From contig JAUNNW010000049.1 of NCBI GenBank assembly GCA_030531285.1, positions 1-9,418 on the forward strand: a stretch of 9,418 nucleotides of DNA. Reading direction: 5' to 3'. The DNA comes from Synergistaceae bacterium (lineage in GTDB: Bacteria > Synergistota > Synergistia > Synergistales > Synergistaceae). The position numbers and the translations under genes are program-made. Numbering within the stretch: the first letter of the stretch is position 1; each line of letters begins with the position of its first letter. The notes beneath the pieces are model-generated. The model was not told where the DNA came from. It saw only the letters and a list, made by a program, of their open reading frames with translations, and ran no database searches. Below, piece after piece: positions 1 through 6,413 of this stretch.

Positions 1-14
1 TACCACACATTTTG

Positions 15-43
15 AAATATGTCAAGTGGTTTTTTATTACCAC
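15..43 (-). promoter_or_regulatory. Leftward promoter P1 with 18-bp palindromic operator (copy 1)
   Basis: Read on the minus strand, an interrupted palindrome GTGGT-N8-ACCAC (26-43) is followed with no gap by a consensus -35 box TTGACA (20-25). A 17-nt spacer then ends in GG at position 3, and the next two bases are TA, the start of a -10 box whose rest lies outside the window. A further GTGGTA half-site (minus strand, 1-6) reaches into that -10. The block AAATATGTCAA-GTGGT-N8-ACCAC (plus-strand reading) is repeated at 176-204 with identical spacing. The controlled gene must lie to the left of the window, so neither it nor the regulator can be named. Confidence 0.55.
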
Positions 44-157
44 ATTTATTTACTGTAAGTTTTTTTCACCGGCGCTCTGTTACAATGCCGATTTTACAGG
101 CTGCCCGGCTTTTAGGAAGCTGTTTTGCATAGTTGCAACTTCTGGGAGCGTAAATAT

Positions 158-204
158 ATTATACCGTTCAGATTAAAATATGTCAAGTGGTAATTATATA
201 CCAC
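158..204 (-). promoter_or_regulatory. Leftward sigma-70 promoter P2 with 18-bp palindromic operator (copy 2)
   Basis: On the minus strand this is a perfect consensus promoter: TTGACA at 181-186, a 17-nt spacer, and TATAAT at 158-163. The palindrome GTGGT-N8-ACCAC (187-204) abuts the -35 box, so a bound protein would cover roughly -36 to -53. Transcription would begin near 151 and run leftward through about 130 nt without a convincing gene into P1. A consensus promoter hardly needs an activator, so I infer repression by a dimeric regulator. The GTGGT/ACCAC arms recall GntR-type operators, but that assignment is a guess. Confidence 0.65.
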
Positions 205-260
205 AATATATAATAGACAGTACATCAGGAAATAACGGCAGGCAAAACACAGGACAGACA

Positions 261-284
261 GAACAGCGGCATACGCCGCTGTTC
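261..284 (-). terminator. 10-bp perfect hairpin with 4-nt loop, possible transcription end of the NlpC/P60 gene
   Basis: The arms GAACAGCGGC (261-270) and GCCGCTGTTC (275-284) are perfectly complementary around a 4-nt loop (ATAC on the plus strand). It lies 117 nt beyond the stop codon of the minus-strand hydrolase gene and before the leftward promoters, where a terminator would be expected. No uninterrupted T tract follows on either strand, so it may instead be an RNA 3'-end stabiliser or a protein-binding palindrome. Confidence 0.4.
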
Positions 285-351
285 CGCTTAAGGGGGATGT
301 GTATAATGTTCCTCTGTCAACAAATATAATTGTACGGAAGAATTTTTTCAC

Positions 352-380
352 GGCATCAGTAATTTTACTGATTTTATGCC
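352..380 (-). other. Hairpin just behind the NlpC/P60 stop codon
   Basis: Positions 355-372 form a perfect inverted repeat, ATCAGTA, a 4-nt loop, then TACTGAT. An outer GGCAT (352-356) and ATGCC (376-380) can extend the stem with a 5-nt bulge on one side. It begins about 20 nt after the minus-strand stop codon. No T tract follows on the minus strand, so it resembles an mRNA 3' stabilising hairpin more than a classical intrinsic terminator. Confidence 0.35.
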
Positions 381-400
381 TGCTTTGCACTTATAATGCG

Positions 401-1732
401 TTACTGAATGGCAACGCTTCTTTTTATACAGCTGATTATTTTTTGGCCGTCTGACCGGCGGATGTCCATGTCGGATACTACCGCACAGTTTATTATTATT
501 TTCTTCAATGCTCCACTGTGTCCAAAAGCCGAGTAGGTTTCGTGGAATATATACGGTTTGTTGTTGACAGTTCCGAGATAGAGCATTACGTGTCCGTTCA
601 TCTGAAGTATGGCACCCGCAGGGAGCGTTGCGAGCAGCTGACATTTTTGCTCGTCACTCATCTGCCTTGTGTCTGTAGAGAGCCCCTGTATGCGCGCCTG
701 AGCGCCTGAGTTTCTTGGAAGAGCGAAGCCGAAGATCGAATAGACGTCGTGTATCATTGCACTGCAGTCCCATTGTCCGAAACTGCCTCCCCAGCCGTAC
801 TGTTCCCCAAGGAATTTGAACAAATGTTTCAGCAGATTTTTCTGCGTGTAGGGTATAAAGCCCTCGTGCACGTCCGCCGAGTACGGTATCAGCAGTTTCT
901 TTTCACAGAAGTTTCCGTCTGCGTCCCTTCCCGGAAGCAGGACGGAATAGCTTGACAGGCTGCCGATGTTGTTCAGCTCTGTATTCCGGTCTTCGGCAAG
1001 AGGAAAGCGCGTGCCAAGCTGAAATTCATACCGTTCTCCCGTCAGTCCGCTGCACGGGTATATTTTTGCCCCCGTTACTATTATGAACGGCATATTGAGA
1101 TATTTCTGCATAGTCTCTTTATCAACAAAAGTTAAATCTTCAGCACGCACCCATCCGTCAGAATTCTGCGAAACAACGTAGCACCATTTGCCTGAACGCG
1201 AGGTGTGGAAGACTGCAAGAGGCTCCCATATCTTTACAAAGCTTTCAATATAACGGTCAAAGAGCTTGTCGTCAGGAGATTTGTGCGATGATTTTGTTGT
1301 GGGAACTGTCTTTATCATGCTGTTTTTCGCCGCAAAGGCGTAGCGCACAGGCATTTCGTCGCACACCGCATCAAGATTGCATTCTTCAGTAACACCGTTA
1401 AGGAATGCTTGTGTCACGGGTCTGCCGTTAACATAATTGTCCGGCAAAAGTTTTCTTTCAACGCCTATCGCATTCAGCACTCTTTCCTTAGGCAGCGTTT
1501 CAGGATATTCAAGCAAATTTTTGCAGTATGTATTCGGCGTTGCGAGTATTTTGCCGTTAAATTCCTGTATTTCTTCCGGCGTCATAACCACGGCGTCCGG
1601 ATTTTGTATGCGCGAAATCCAGTATTCAGCCGTTTTCATTTTGGCTTCAGCGCCGAGTATGTCTGCGGAAAATGCGGGCAGAGCCGTTATCGCAAGAAGC
1701 AGAAGAGATATAATTGCGCACAATTTTTTCAT
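401..1732 (-). CDS. Secreted SH3b-containing NlpC/P60 peptidoglycan endopeptidase
   Basis: A 443-residue exported cell-wall hydrolase, expected to cut gamma-D-glutamyl-diamino-acid bonds in stem peptides. Residues 1-22 are a signal peptide: KK, a hydrophobic core, then AFSA before D23. Residues about 25-120 resemble the N-terminal stabilising domain of this family. Two SH3b-like domains follow at about 125-205 (with the GWVRAEDL strand) and 206-290. The C-terminal NlpC/P60 domain at about 297-440 shows the catalytic Cys in WDCSA (C323), His in GHVMLYLG (H381) and a third polar residue in FHET (H397). Domain order and length match the SH3b1-SH3b2-NlpC/P60 enzymes known from Desulfovibrio and related anaerobes; those bind free stem peptides, so a recycling or remodelling role is inferred. 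The start is set by AAGAGG (1741-1746), 8 nt upstream. It begins 1 nt after the recD2 stop and is probably co-translated with it. Exact bond specificity cannot be read from sequence. Confidence 0.9.
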   Translation of the reverse strand: MKKLCAIISLLLLAITALPAFSADILGAEAKMKTAEYWISRIQNPDAVVMTPEEIQEFNGKILATPNTYCKNLLEYPETLPKERVLNAIGVERKLLPDNYVNGRPVTQAFLNGVTEECNLDAVCDEMPVRYAFAAKNSMIKTVPTTKSSHKSPDDKLFDRYIESFVKIWEPLAVFHTSRSGKWCYVVSQNSDGWVRAEDLTFVDKETMQKYLNMPFIIVTGAKIYPCSGLTGERYEFQLGTRFPLAEDRNTELNNIGSLSSYSVLLPGRDADGNFCEKKLLIPYSADVHEGFIPYTQKNLLKHLFKFLGEQYGWGGSFGQWDCSAMIHDVYSIFGFALPRNSGAQARIQGLSTDTRQMSDEQKCQLLATLPAGAILQMNGHVMLYLGTVNNKPYIFHETYSAFGHSGALKKIIINCAVVSDMDIRRSDGQKIISCIKRSVAIQ

Positions 1733-1733
1733 T

Positions 1734-3932
1734 TTAAGCGCCTCTTTTCAGTCTTTCGGCAAGTCTTGTCCAGCGTTTGCCCGTATTGTCGTTTTTGACA
1801 GCCATAGCTATTGCCTTGCGGCTGCCGACTATTATTACAAGTTGTTTGCCGCGCGTAACCGCCGTATAGAGCAGGTTGCGCTGGAGCATTACGTAGTGCT
1901 GGGTAAGAAATGGAATTATGACAGCAGGATATTCGGAGCCCTGTGATTTGTGGATGGATACCGCGTAGGCGTGGACAAGTTCGTCAAGCTCGCCAAATTC
2001 ATAAGAAACAAGTCCGTTATCCATTTTCACGATAACCTGCTCCCTTTCGCCATCTACATTGTACACAATTCCTATGTCGCCGTTGTACACGTCCTTGTCA
2101 TAGTTGTTTCTCAGCTGCATTACCTTGTCACCCTCGCGGAAGATGCGCCCCATTTTCTGCACAGAGGCTCCGCCTGTTTTGTTGAGCAGTTTTTGCAGCT
2201 CTTCGTTGAGTTTTATGGTTCCTGCGCTTCCCCTGTGCATCGGGGTAAGCACCTGAACGTCCGTCAACGGGTTGAATTTAAAGCGTTGCGGTATTTTTTC
2301 CGTTACAAGCGTCCGTATGGTTTCAAGCGCTTTGTCAGGGTCGTCCTGCTGAATGATGTAAAAGTCTTTCAGCCCGGACGCATAGTCTTCGTCAACAAGC
2401 GGCATTTCGCCGTTGTTTATGCGGTGGGCATTGACTATTATCATGCTTTCCTGCGACTGGCGGAAAATTTCGCCGAGTACCGAAACGTGGCATACTCCCG
2501 ATTCTATGACATCGGCAAGCACGTTTCCCGCCCCTACCGACGGCAGCTGGTTAACGTCTCCGACAAGTATCAGCGACGCCTTCGGAGGAAGTGCCTGAAG
2601 CAGATGGTAGAAGAGTATCTGATCTATCATTGAGGCTTCGTCGACTATCAGGAGGTCACATTCCAGCGGATTGTTTTCATCGCGCAGAAAATCGCCGTTT
2701 TCGCCGCCGGTGGCAACGTATTCAAGCAGTCTGTGTATCGTTTTCGCTTCGTGTCCCGTTGCTTCGCTCATACGCTTCGCGGCGCGCCCCGTGGGGGCGG
2801 CAAGCATTACCGTGTAGCCGTTTGCTTCGCGCAGTTTGAGAATTGCGCGGATAAGCGTGGTTTTGCCTGTTCCAGGGCCTCCGGTAATAACCATTACCTG
2901 CGAATTTACAGCGGCGCGGACGGTTTCACGCTGAGCGTCTGCAAATTTTATTCCGAGTTCGTTTTCAGCCCATGCAACCGCCGAGTCAACGTCAACGTAC
3001 TGTCTGTTGTACGGGTTTGAAACAAGCTCAAGCAGCCTTTTCGCCGAGTGTTCTTCCGCATACTGGAATGCAGGCAGATATACCGCCATATCGTCTTCGC
3101 CTTTGTCGTTTTTATACCATTCAACGACGATTTCCGCAGCAAGCCTTGCCTGCTCTATTCCGGCTTCCGCAAGCTCTGCGGATACACCGAGCAGCTCCGC
3201 GGCGGCTTTCGCAAGTTCGTCAACGGGAACATAGACGCTGCCTTCGCCGACAAAGCTGTTCAGCACATGCAGAATACCCGCGCGGACGCGCACGGGCGAA
3301 TCCGATGCAAAGCCAAGGCTTGTGGCAATTTTGTCTGCTGTAAGAAAACCTATTCCGAAGATGTCTATGGCAAGCCTGTACGGGTTTTCCCTGAGCACCT
3401 GAAGCGTCATTGCGCCGTACTGCTTCCACGCCCTTATTGCGTAACCGGTTGAAACGCCGTAGGATTGCAGAAATACTATTACTTCGCGTATTTCCTTCTG
3501 CTCACACCATGACGCCTTTATCATTTCTATTGTTTTGGGGCCGATTCCGCTGATTTCCAGCAGCCGATAGCTTTCCTCATCCAAAACACGCAGCGTGTCC
3601 TCACCGAATTTCTGCACAATTTTAGCGGCGGCGACAGGACCTATGCCTTTTATAAGCCCGGAGGAAAGAAACTTCTCTATGCCGCCGGCCGTTGAAGGCG
3701 TTACCGTTTCGCAGCTTTCGGCCTTAAACTGCTCGCCGAAACGCTGATGCACAATCCAGCCGCCTGTCAGTTTCAGCACCTCCCCAACTGCGGGCTTGGG
3801 AAAAATGCCAACGGCGGTGACCGGCTCCATATAGCCGTTCACCTGAAGCTTCAGCACACCGTAGCCGTTTTCCTCGTTGTAAAACGTCACACGGTCAATC
3901 TGTCCGGTAATTTCTTTCGCAGTATGCTCCAT
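1734..3932 (-). CDS. recD2: RecD2-type (RecD/TraA family) ATP-dependent 5'-3' DNA helicase
   Basis: A 732-residue SF1B helicase of the RecD2 class, which works without RecB and RecC. Residues about 8-75 form the N-terminal OB-like domain. Residues about 90-140 carry helix-hairpin-helix signatures (IKGIGP, ISGIGPK). The helicase core shows Walker A GGPGTGKTT (351-359), APTGRAAKRM (379-388), Walker B IVDEAS (429-434), motif III GDVNQLPSVGAGN (458-470), FRQ (490-492), the UvrD-like AVSIHKSQGSEYP (657-669) and LYTAVTRGK (689-697). All motifs look intact and the length is normal. I place the start at the ATG of MEHTAKEI because AGGAGG (3937-3942) lies 4 nt upstream. An in-frame ATG at 3989 would add 19 unconserved-looking residues, lacks a ribosome site and sits in a hairpin. 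Family members act in replication-fork and break repair. Lies downstream of pepA and 1 nt from the hydrolase gene. Confidence 0.95.
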   Translation of the reverse strand: MEHTAKEITGQIDRVTFYNEENGYGVLKLQVNGYMEPVTAVGIFPKPAVGEVLKLTGGWIVHQRFGEQFKAESCETVTPSTAGGIEKFLSSGLIKGIGPVAAAKIVQKFGEDTLRVLDEESYRLLEISGIGPKTIEMIKASWCEQKEIREVIVFLQSYGVSTGYAIRAWKQYGAMTLQVLRENPYRLAIDIFGIGFLTADKIATSLGFASDSPVRVRAGILHVLNSFVGEGSVYVPVDELAKAAAELLGVSAELAEAGIEQARLAAEIVVEWYKNDKGEDDMAVYLPAFQYAEEHSAKRLLELVSNPYNRQYVDVDSAVAWAENELGIKFADAQRETVRAAVNSQVMVITGGPGTGKTTLIRAILKLREANGYTVMLAAPTGRAAKRMSEATGHEAKTIHRLLEYVATGGENGDFLRDENNPLECDLLIVDEASMIDQILFYHLLQALPPKASLILVGDVNQLPSVGAGNVLADVIESGVCHVSVLGEIFRQSQESMIIVNAHRINNGEMPLVDEDYASGLKDFYIIQQDDPDKALETIRTLVTEKIPQRFKFNPLTDVQVLTPMHRGSAGTIKLNEELQKLLNKTGGASVQKMGRIFREGDKVMQLRNNYDKDVYNGDIGIVYNVDGEREQVIVKMDNGLVSYEFGELDELVHAYAVSIHKSQGSEYPAVIIPFLTQHYVMLQRNLLYTAVTRGKQLVIIVGSRKAIAMAVKNDNTGKRWTRLAERLKRGA

Positions 3933-3936
3933 TAAG

Positions 3937-3942
3937 CCTCCT
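3937..3942 (-). promoter_or_regulatory. Ribosome binding site deciding the recD2 start
   Basis: A full AGGAGG on the minus strand, 4 nt before the ATG at 3932. It favours this codon over the ATG at 3989, which has no comparable site and would place the start inside the terminator-like hairpin. Confidence 0.8.
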
Positions 3943-3951
3943 GTGTATTCA

Positions 3952-3987
3952 TAAAAGCAAAAGGCCGGCAGATTTATAACCGCCGGC
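3952..3987 (-). terminator. Weak terminator or attenuator hairpin between pepA and recD2
   Basis: On the minus strand a GCCGGC arm (3982-3987), a 12-nt loop and a second GCCGGC arm (3964-3969) give a 6-bp all-GC stem, followed by CTTTTGCTTTT. It lies 12 nt after the pepA stop codon and upstream of the recD2 ribosome site. The long loop and broken T tract suggest partial termination, leaving some readthrough into recD2. Each arm is itself self-complementary, which weakens the structural argument. Confidence 0.45.
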
Positions 3988-3998
3988 ACTGTTTTGCA

Positions 3999-5450
3999 TT
4001 ATTTTCCGCAGAGAACGTTTATAAGCGTTCTTGTGCCGAACGCGGTCATTCCTTTGCAGTAATACCCCCGCGGTTTGGAGATAAAGTCCGCTCCGGCTAT
4101 GTCAATATGCACCCACGGGGTTTCGTCAGCAACAAATTCTTCGAGGAACATGGCGGCTGTTATTGCCCCCCCGTAGCGTTCTCCGCAGTTCAAAACGTCA
4201 GCGAAAGATCCCTTGATTGCTTCGCGGAGATTTTTGTCTGTCATCGGAAGTCTCCAAAGTCCCTCTCCCGCGCGCTTTCCGGCTGCAAGAACGCTGTCTG
4301 CCGCCTCGTCGTTGTTTGAGAAAACGCCCGCCGTGGAATTGCCGAGGGCAACCGCACAGGCGCCCGTAAGTGTGGCTATATCAATGATTAAACCAGGTTT
4401 CAGTTCGCTTGCGATGCAAAGCGCGTCTGCAAGCGTGAGGCGCCCTTCGGCATCTGTATTTACAACCTCTATCGTCTTACCGTTGCGCGCCGTGAGAATG
4501 TCATCGGGGCGGAATGCGCTGCCTGACGGCATATTTTCCGCCGCGCATATAATTGCCGTAACTTTAACGGGAAGTTTCAGCAAAGCGGCGGCGCGAATTG
4601 CCCCAAGCACTGCACAGGCGCCGGTTTTGTCGCCCTTCATCGTAAGCATAAAATTTTCAGGCTTAATATCAAGTCCGCCGCTGTCAAACGTCAACCCCTT
4701 GCCGACAAGCACGATATGTTTCTTCGCGTTTTCCGGCGCATATTCGAGTTTTATGAAACGCGGGGGATTCGCAGAGCCGCTGCCAACCGCCAAGAATGCG
4801 CCCATGCGTTCTGCGGCTATTTTCTTTTCATCCCATATTTCACACGTCAAATCAAGTTCGTCCGCGAGTTTCAGCGCGATTGCCGCCAAATCCGCAGGCG
4901 CGATTTTGTTTGCAGGCTCGTTTGCTATGCCGCGCGCAAAATTCTGCGATTCTGCAATAATCTGCCCTTCGCGCGCCGACGCTTCATTTGCGTTGACAAA
5001 CGTTACTTCGGGAACAACAAAATGATCATCCTCTTTGTCCGTGATATATTTGTCAAAACGATAGCCGGCAAGAACAACGCCCTCCGCCGCCGCGCGGCAG
5101 TATTCGGCTTCCTTTCCGTCGGGAAGCCAAAGCGCAACGCTTTTGCATCCGTAATCCGCCGCCTTGCGAACGGCGTTGTAAGCGGCTGTGCGTACGTGGT
5201 CAAGCCTGTTCGCACACGTTTTTTTGCCCGCACCCGAAGCTATTATGAATTTTACAGATTTGCAGTTTGCCGCAACCTTGCACACGCTTCCTGCTTTTCC
5301 GCTGAAATTCATGTCGGCAAGCGCCTTGCGGACTTCCTGCGCCTTCGCTTCGCACAGTGTTCCAAACTCTGCTTCACCGTCGTAAGCAACAAACGCGGCG
5401 GCTTCGTAATTGCAAAGCTCAATGTCCTTGTCGGCGAATTTGATTTCCAT
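3999..5450 (-). CDS. pepA: Leucyl aminopeptidase, M17 family
   Basis: A 483-residue cytosolic metallo-aminopeptidase that removes N-terminal residues from peptides; family members are hexamers with two metal ions. Residues 1 to about 150 are the variable N-terminal domain. The catalytic domain starts near NEPANKIAP (177-185). Metal and catalytic residues, by motif alignment to E. coli PepA, are all present: K251 and D256 in GKGLTFDSGG, K263, D274 in MKGDKTG, D333 and E335 in the signature NTDAEGRL (331-338), and R337. E. coli PepA also binds DNA through its N-terminal domain; nothing here shows that this one does. The start has AGAGGTG (5458-5464) 7 nt upstream. First gene of a minus-strand set with recD2 and the hydrolase, and divergent from the sirtuin gene. 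In an amino-acid fermenter it would supply free amino acids from imported peptides. Confidence 0.95.
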   Translation of the reverse strand: MEIKFADKDIELCNYEAAAFVAYDGEAEFGTLCEAKAQEVRKALADMNFSGKAGSVCKVAANCKSVKFIIASGAGKKTCANRLDHVRTAAYNAVRKAADYGCKSVALWLPDGKEAEYCRAAAEGVVLAGYRFDKYITDKEDDHFVVPEVTFVNANEASAREGQIIAESQNFARGIANEPANKIAPADLAAIALKLADELDLTCEIWDEKKIAAERMGAFLAVGSGSANPPRFIKLEYAPENAKKHIVLVGKGLTFDSGGLDIKPENFMLTMKGDKTGACAVLGAIRAAALLKLPVKVTAIICAAENMPSGSAFRPDDILTARNGKTIEVVNTDAEGRLTLADALCIASELKPGLIIDIATLTGACAVALGNSTAGVFSNNDEAADSVLAAGKRAGEGLWRLPMTDKNLREAIKGSFADVLNCGERYGGAITAAMFLEEFVADETPWVHIDIAGADFISKPRGYYCKGMTAFGTRTLINVLCGK

Positions 5451-5489
5451 CTGTCAACACCTCTTTGTATAAATTCTGCAACCGCCTTA

Positions 5490-5495
5490 ATTATA
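5490..5495 (-). promoter_or_regulatory. Probable -10 box of the pepA promoter
   Basis: A perfect TATAAT on the minus strand places the transcription start near 5483 and gives a leader of about 33 nt before the pepA ATG. I see no good -35 box at 16-18 nt spacing, so the promoter may be weak or activator-dependent. Confidence 0.45.
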
Positions 5496-5631
5496 CTCTA
5501 AAACGAACAAAAAGCGTCGGAATTATGCCGGCATTTACTCCATTTTCCGGCTGCTTATGCAACTTTTGCAGTGAAACAGACAAAATTACGGCGCATTGTC
5601 AGTTTTATGATTTTAATTTCTCAGATTAATG

Positions 5632-5637
5632 TATAAT
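5632..5637 (+). promoter_or_regulatory. Probable -10 box of the sirtuin-folD promoter
   Basis: TATAAT on the plus strand, 29 nt before the sirtuin start codon, in the divergent region shared with pepA. Transcription would start near 5644. The -35 region is not a recognisable match to TTGACA. The two opposing -10 boxes are about 140 bp apart. Confidence 0.45.
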
Positions 5638-5666
5638 AAAACGAGACAACGAGGGGGCGGTTTGAA

Positions 5667-6413
5667 ATGAATTGCGAAGAAGGCATAAGCTGGCTTGCAA
5701 AGCGCGTAAAAGCAGGCAATGTTGCCGTTTTTTCAGGCGCGGGATTAAGCACGGAATCCGGGTTGCAGGATTTCCGTTCGCGCACAGGGCTATGGGCTGA
5801 AGCAGACCCTATGGAAATGTGCTCGCTTGACGCGGTGCTGCACAACTACGATAATTTCCGCTCTTTTTATAAAGCGCGGCTTTACGTTCCCGAAAGCATC
5901 AAGCCCAATGTTGGGCATAAGATTATCGCCGAATGGGAAGAAGCAGAATATTTAACGGGCGTTATCACGCAGAATATTGACAGGCTTCATCAGCGCGCAG
6001 GTTCAAAGAACGTTGCGGAGCTTCACGGTAGCATGCTGCCCGTACGTTGTCAAAGTTGCGGCAAATTGTACGATACGGACGAAGGCTTTTTGAACGGCGA
6101 ACGTTGCGAGTGCGGCGGAAAACTGCGCCCAGGCATAGTGCTGTTCGGCGAAATGCTTCCAAATGAGCCTCTTGCGCTTGCAGACCGTTGGAGTTCGCGC
6201 TGTGATACGTTTATCGTTTTCGGCTCATCGCTCACGGTTTCTCCGGCGAATTATTTTCCGCGACAGGCAAAGCAGTGCGGCGCGAAACTTGTGATTATCA
6301 ACCGTGATGAGACACCAATGGACTGTATTGCAGATTTGGTTGTACACGATGGAATAGGCAGTTACCTCACAAAGGTCAACGAAGCCTTGAAAGGGGCAAA
6401 GGAGCAGCAATGA
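5667..6413 (+). CDS. Sir2-family NAD-dependent protein deacylase (sirtuin)
   Basis: A 248-residue sirtuin that removes acyl groups from protein lysines, consuming NAD+ and releasing nicotinamide and O-acyl-ADP-ribose. NAD-binding motif GAGLSTESGLQDFRS (24-38), TQNIDRLHQRAG (101-112), catalytic H120 in ELHGS, zinc ligands C128 and C131 then C147 and C149, LRPGIVLFGE (153-162), GSSLTVSPA (186-194) and INRDE (211-215) are all visible. Two deviations: Q34 replaces the usual Pro of GIPDFRS, and the second zinc pair is spaced CxC. Y68 and R71 (FYKAR) align with the YxxR of CobB and SIRT5, which binds succinyl or malonyl groups; some bacterial sirtuins of other classes also have FYxxR, so acyl preference is open. 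GAGGGGG (5651-5657) lies 9 nt before the start. The stop overlaps the folD start as ATGA, implying translational coupling. Confidence 0.93.
   Translation: MNCEEGISWLAKRVKAGNVAVFSGAGLSTESGLQDFRSRTGLWAEADPMEMCSLDAVLHNYDNFRSFYKARLYVPESIKPNVGHKIIAEWEEAEYLTGVITQNIDRLHQRAGSKNVAELHGSMLPVRCQSCGKLYDTDEGFLNGERCECGGKLRPGIVLFGEMLPNEPLALADRWSSRCDTFIVFGSSLTVSPANYFPRQAKQCGAKLVIINRDETPMDCIADLVVHDGIGSYLTKVNEALKGAKEQQ

Larger units (their letters stand above)
1..400. other. Gene-free region downstream of the NlpC/P60 gene
   Basis: No convincing coding sequence lies here. The open frames are short, lack ribosome binding sites and have biased, low-complexity composition. The region is more AT-rich than the genes to its right. 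It holds two promoter/operator modules facing left and two hairpins behind the NlpC/P60 gene. A TATAAT on the plus strand at 209-214 has no matching -35 box. Confidence 0.6.

Noticed and set aside
1..204. The repeated AAATATGTCAAGTGGT blocks as CRISPR repeats or a transposon end
   Set aside because: There are only two copies, with a 161-bp offset, no flanking target duplication and no nuclease or transposase. Promoter boxes explain the conserved bases.
209..214. Plus-strand TATAAT as a divergent promoter partner of P2
   Set aside because: The hexamer 17 nt upstream (AGTGGT) does not resemble a -35 box, and no gene follows on the plus strand.
112..390. 92-codon minus-strand open frame covering the hairpins and promoter P2
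   Set aside because: It has no ribosome site, is rich in Tyr and Cys as expected of AT-rich noncoding DNA, and runs through palindromes and a consensus promoter.
1950..2633. 227-codon open frame on the plus strand inside recD2
   Set aside because: It is antisense to the intact RecD2 helicase motifs. Its translation shows no recognisable domain and has shadow-frame composition.
3933..3989. Upstream extension of RecD2 by 19 residues
   Set aside because: The ATG at 3989 lacks a ribosome site and the extension overlaps the hairpin, whereas the ATG at 3932 has AGGAGG in place and starts the conserved OB domain.
4213..5025. 270-codon plus-strand open frame, and another at 4716-5501, inside pepA
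   Set aside because: Both lie opposite the intact M17 aminopeptidase. The Ser/Ala- and Arg/Phe-rich translations are what reverse frames of GC-biased codons produce.
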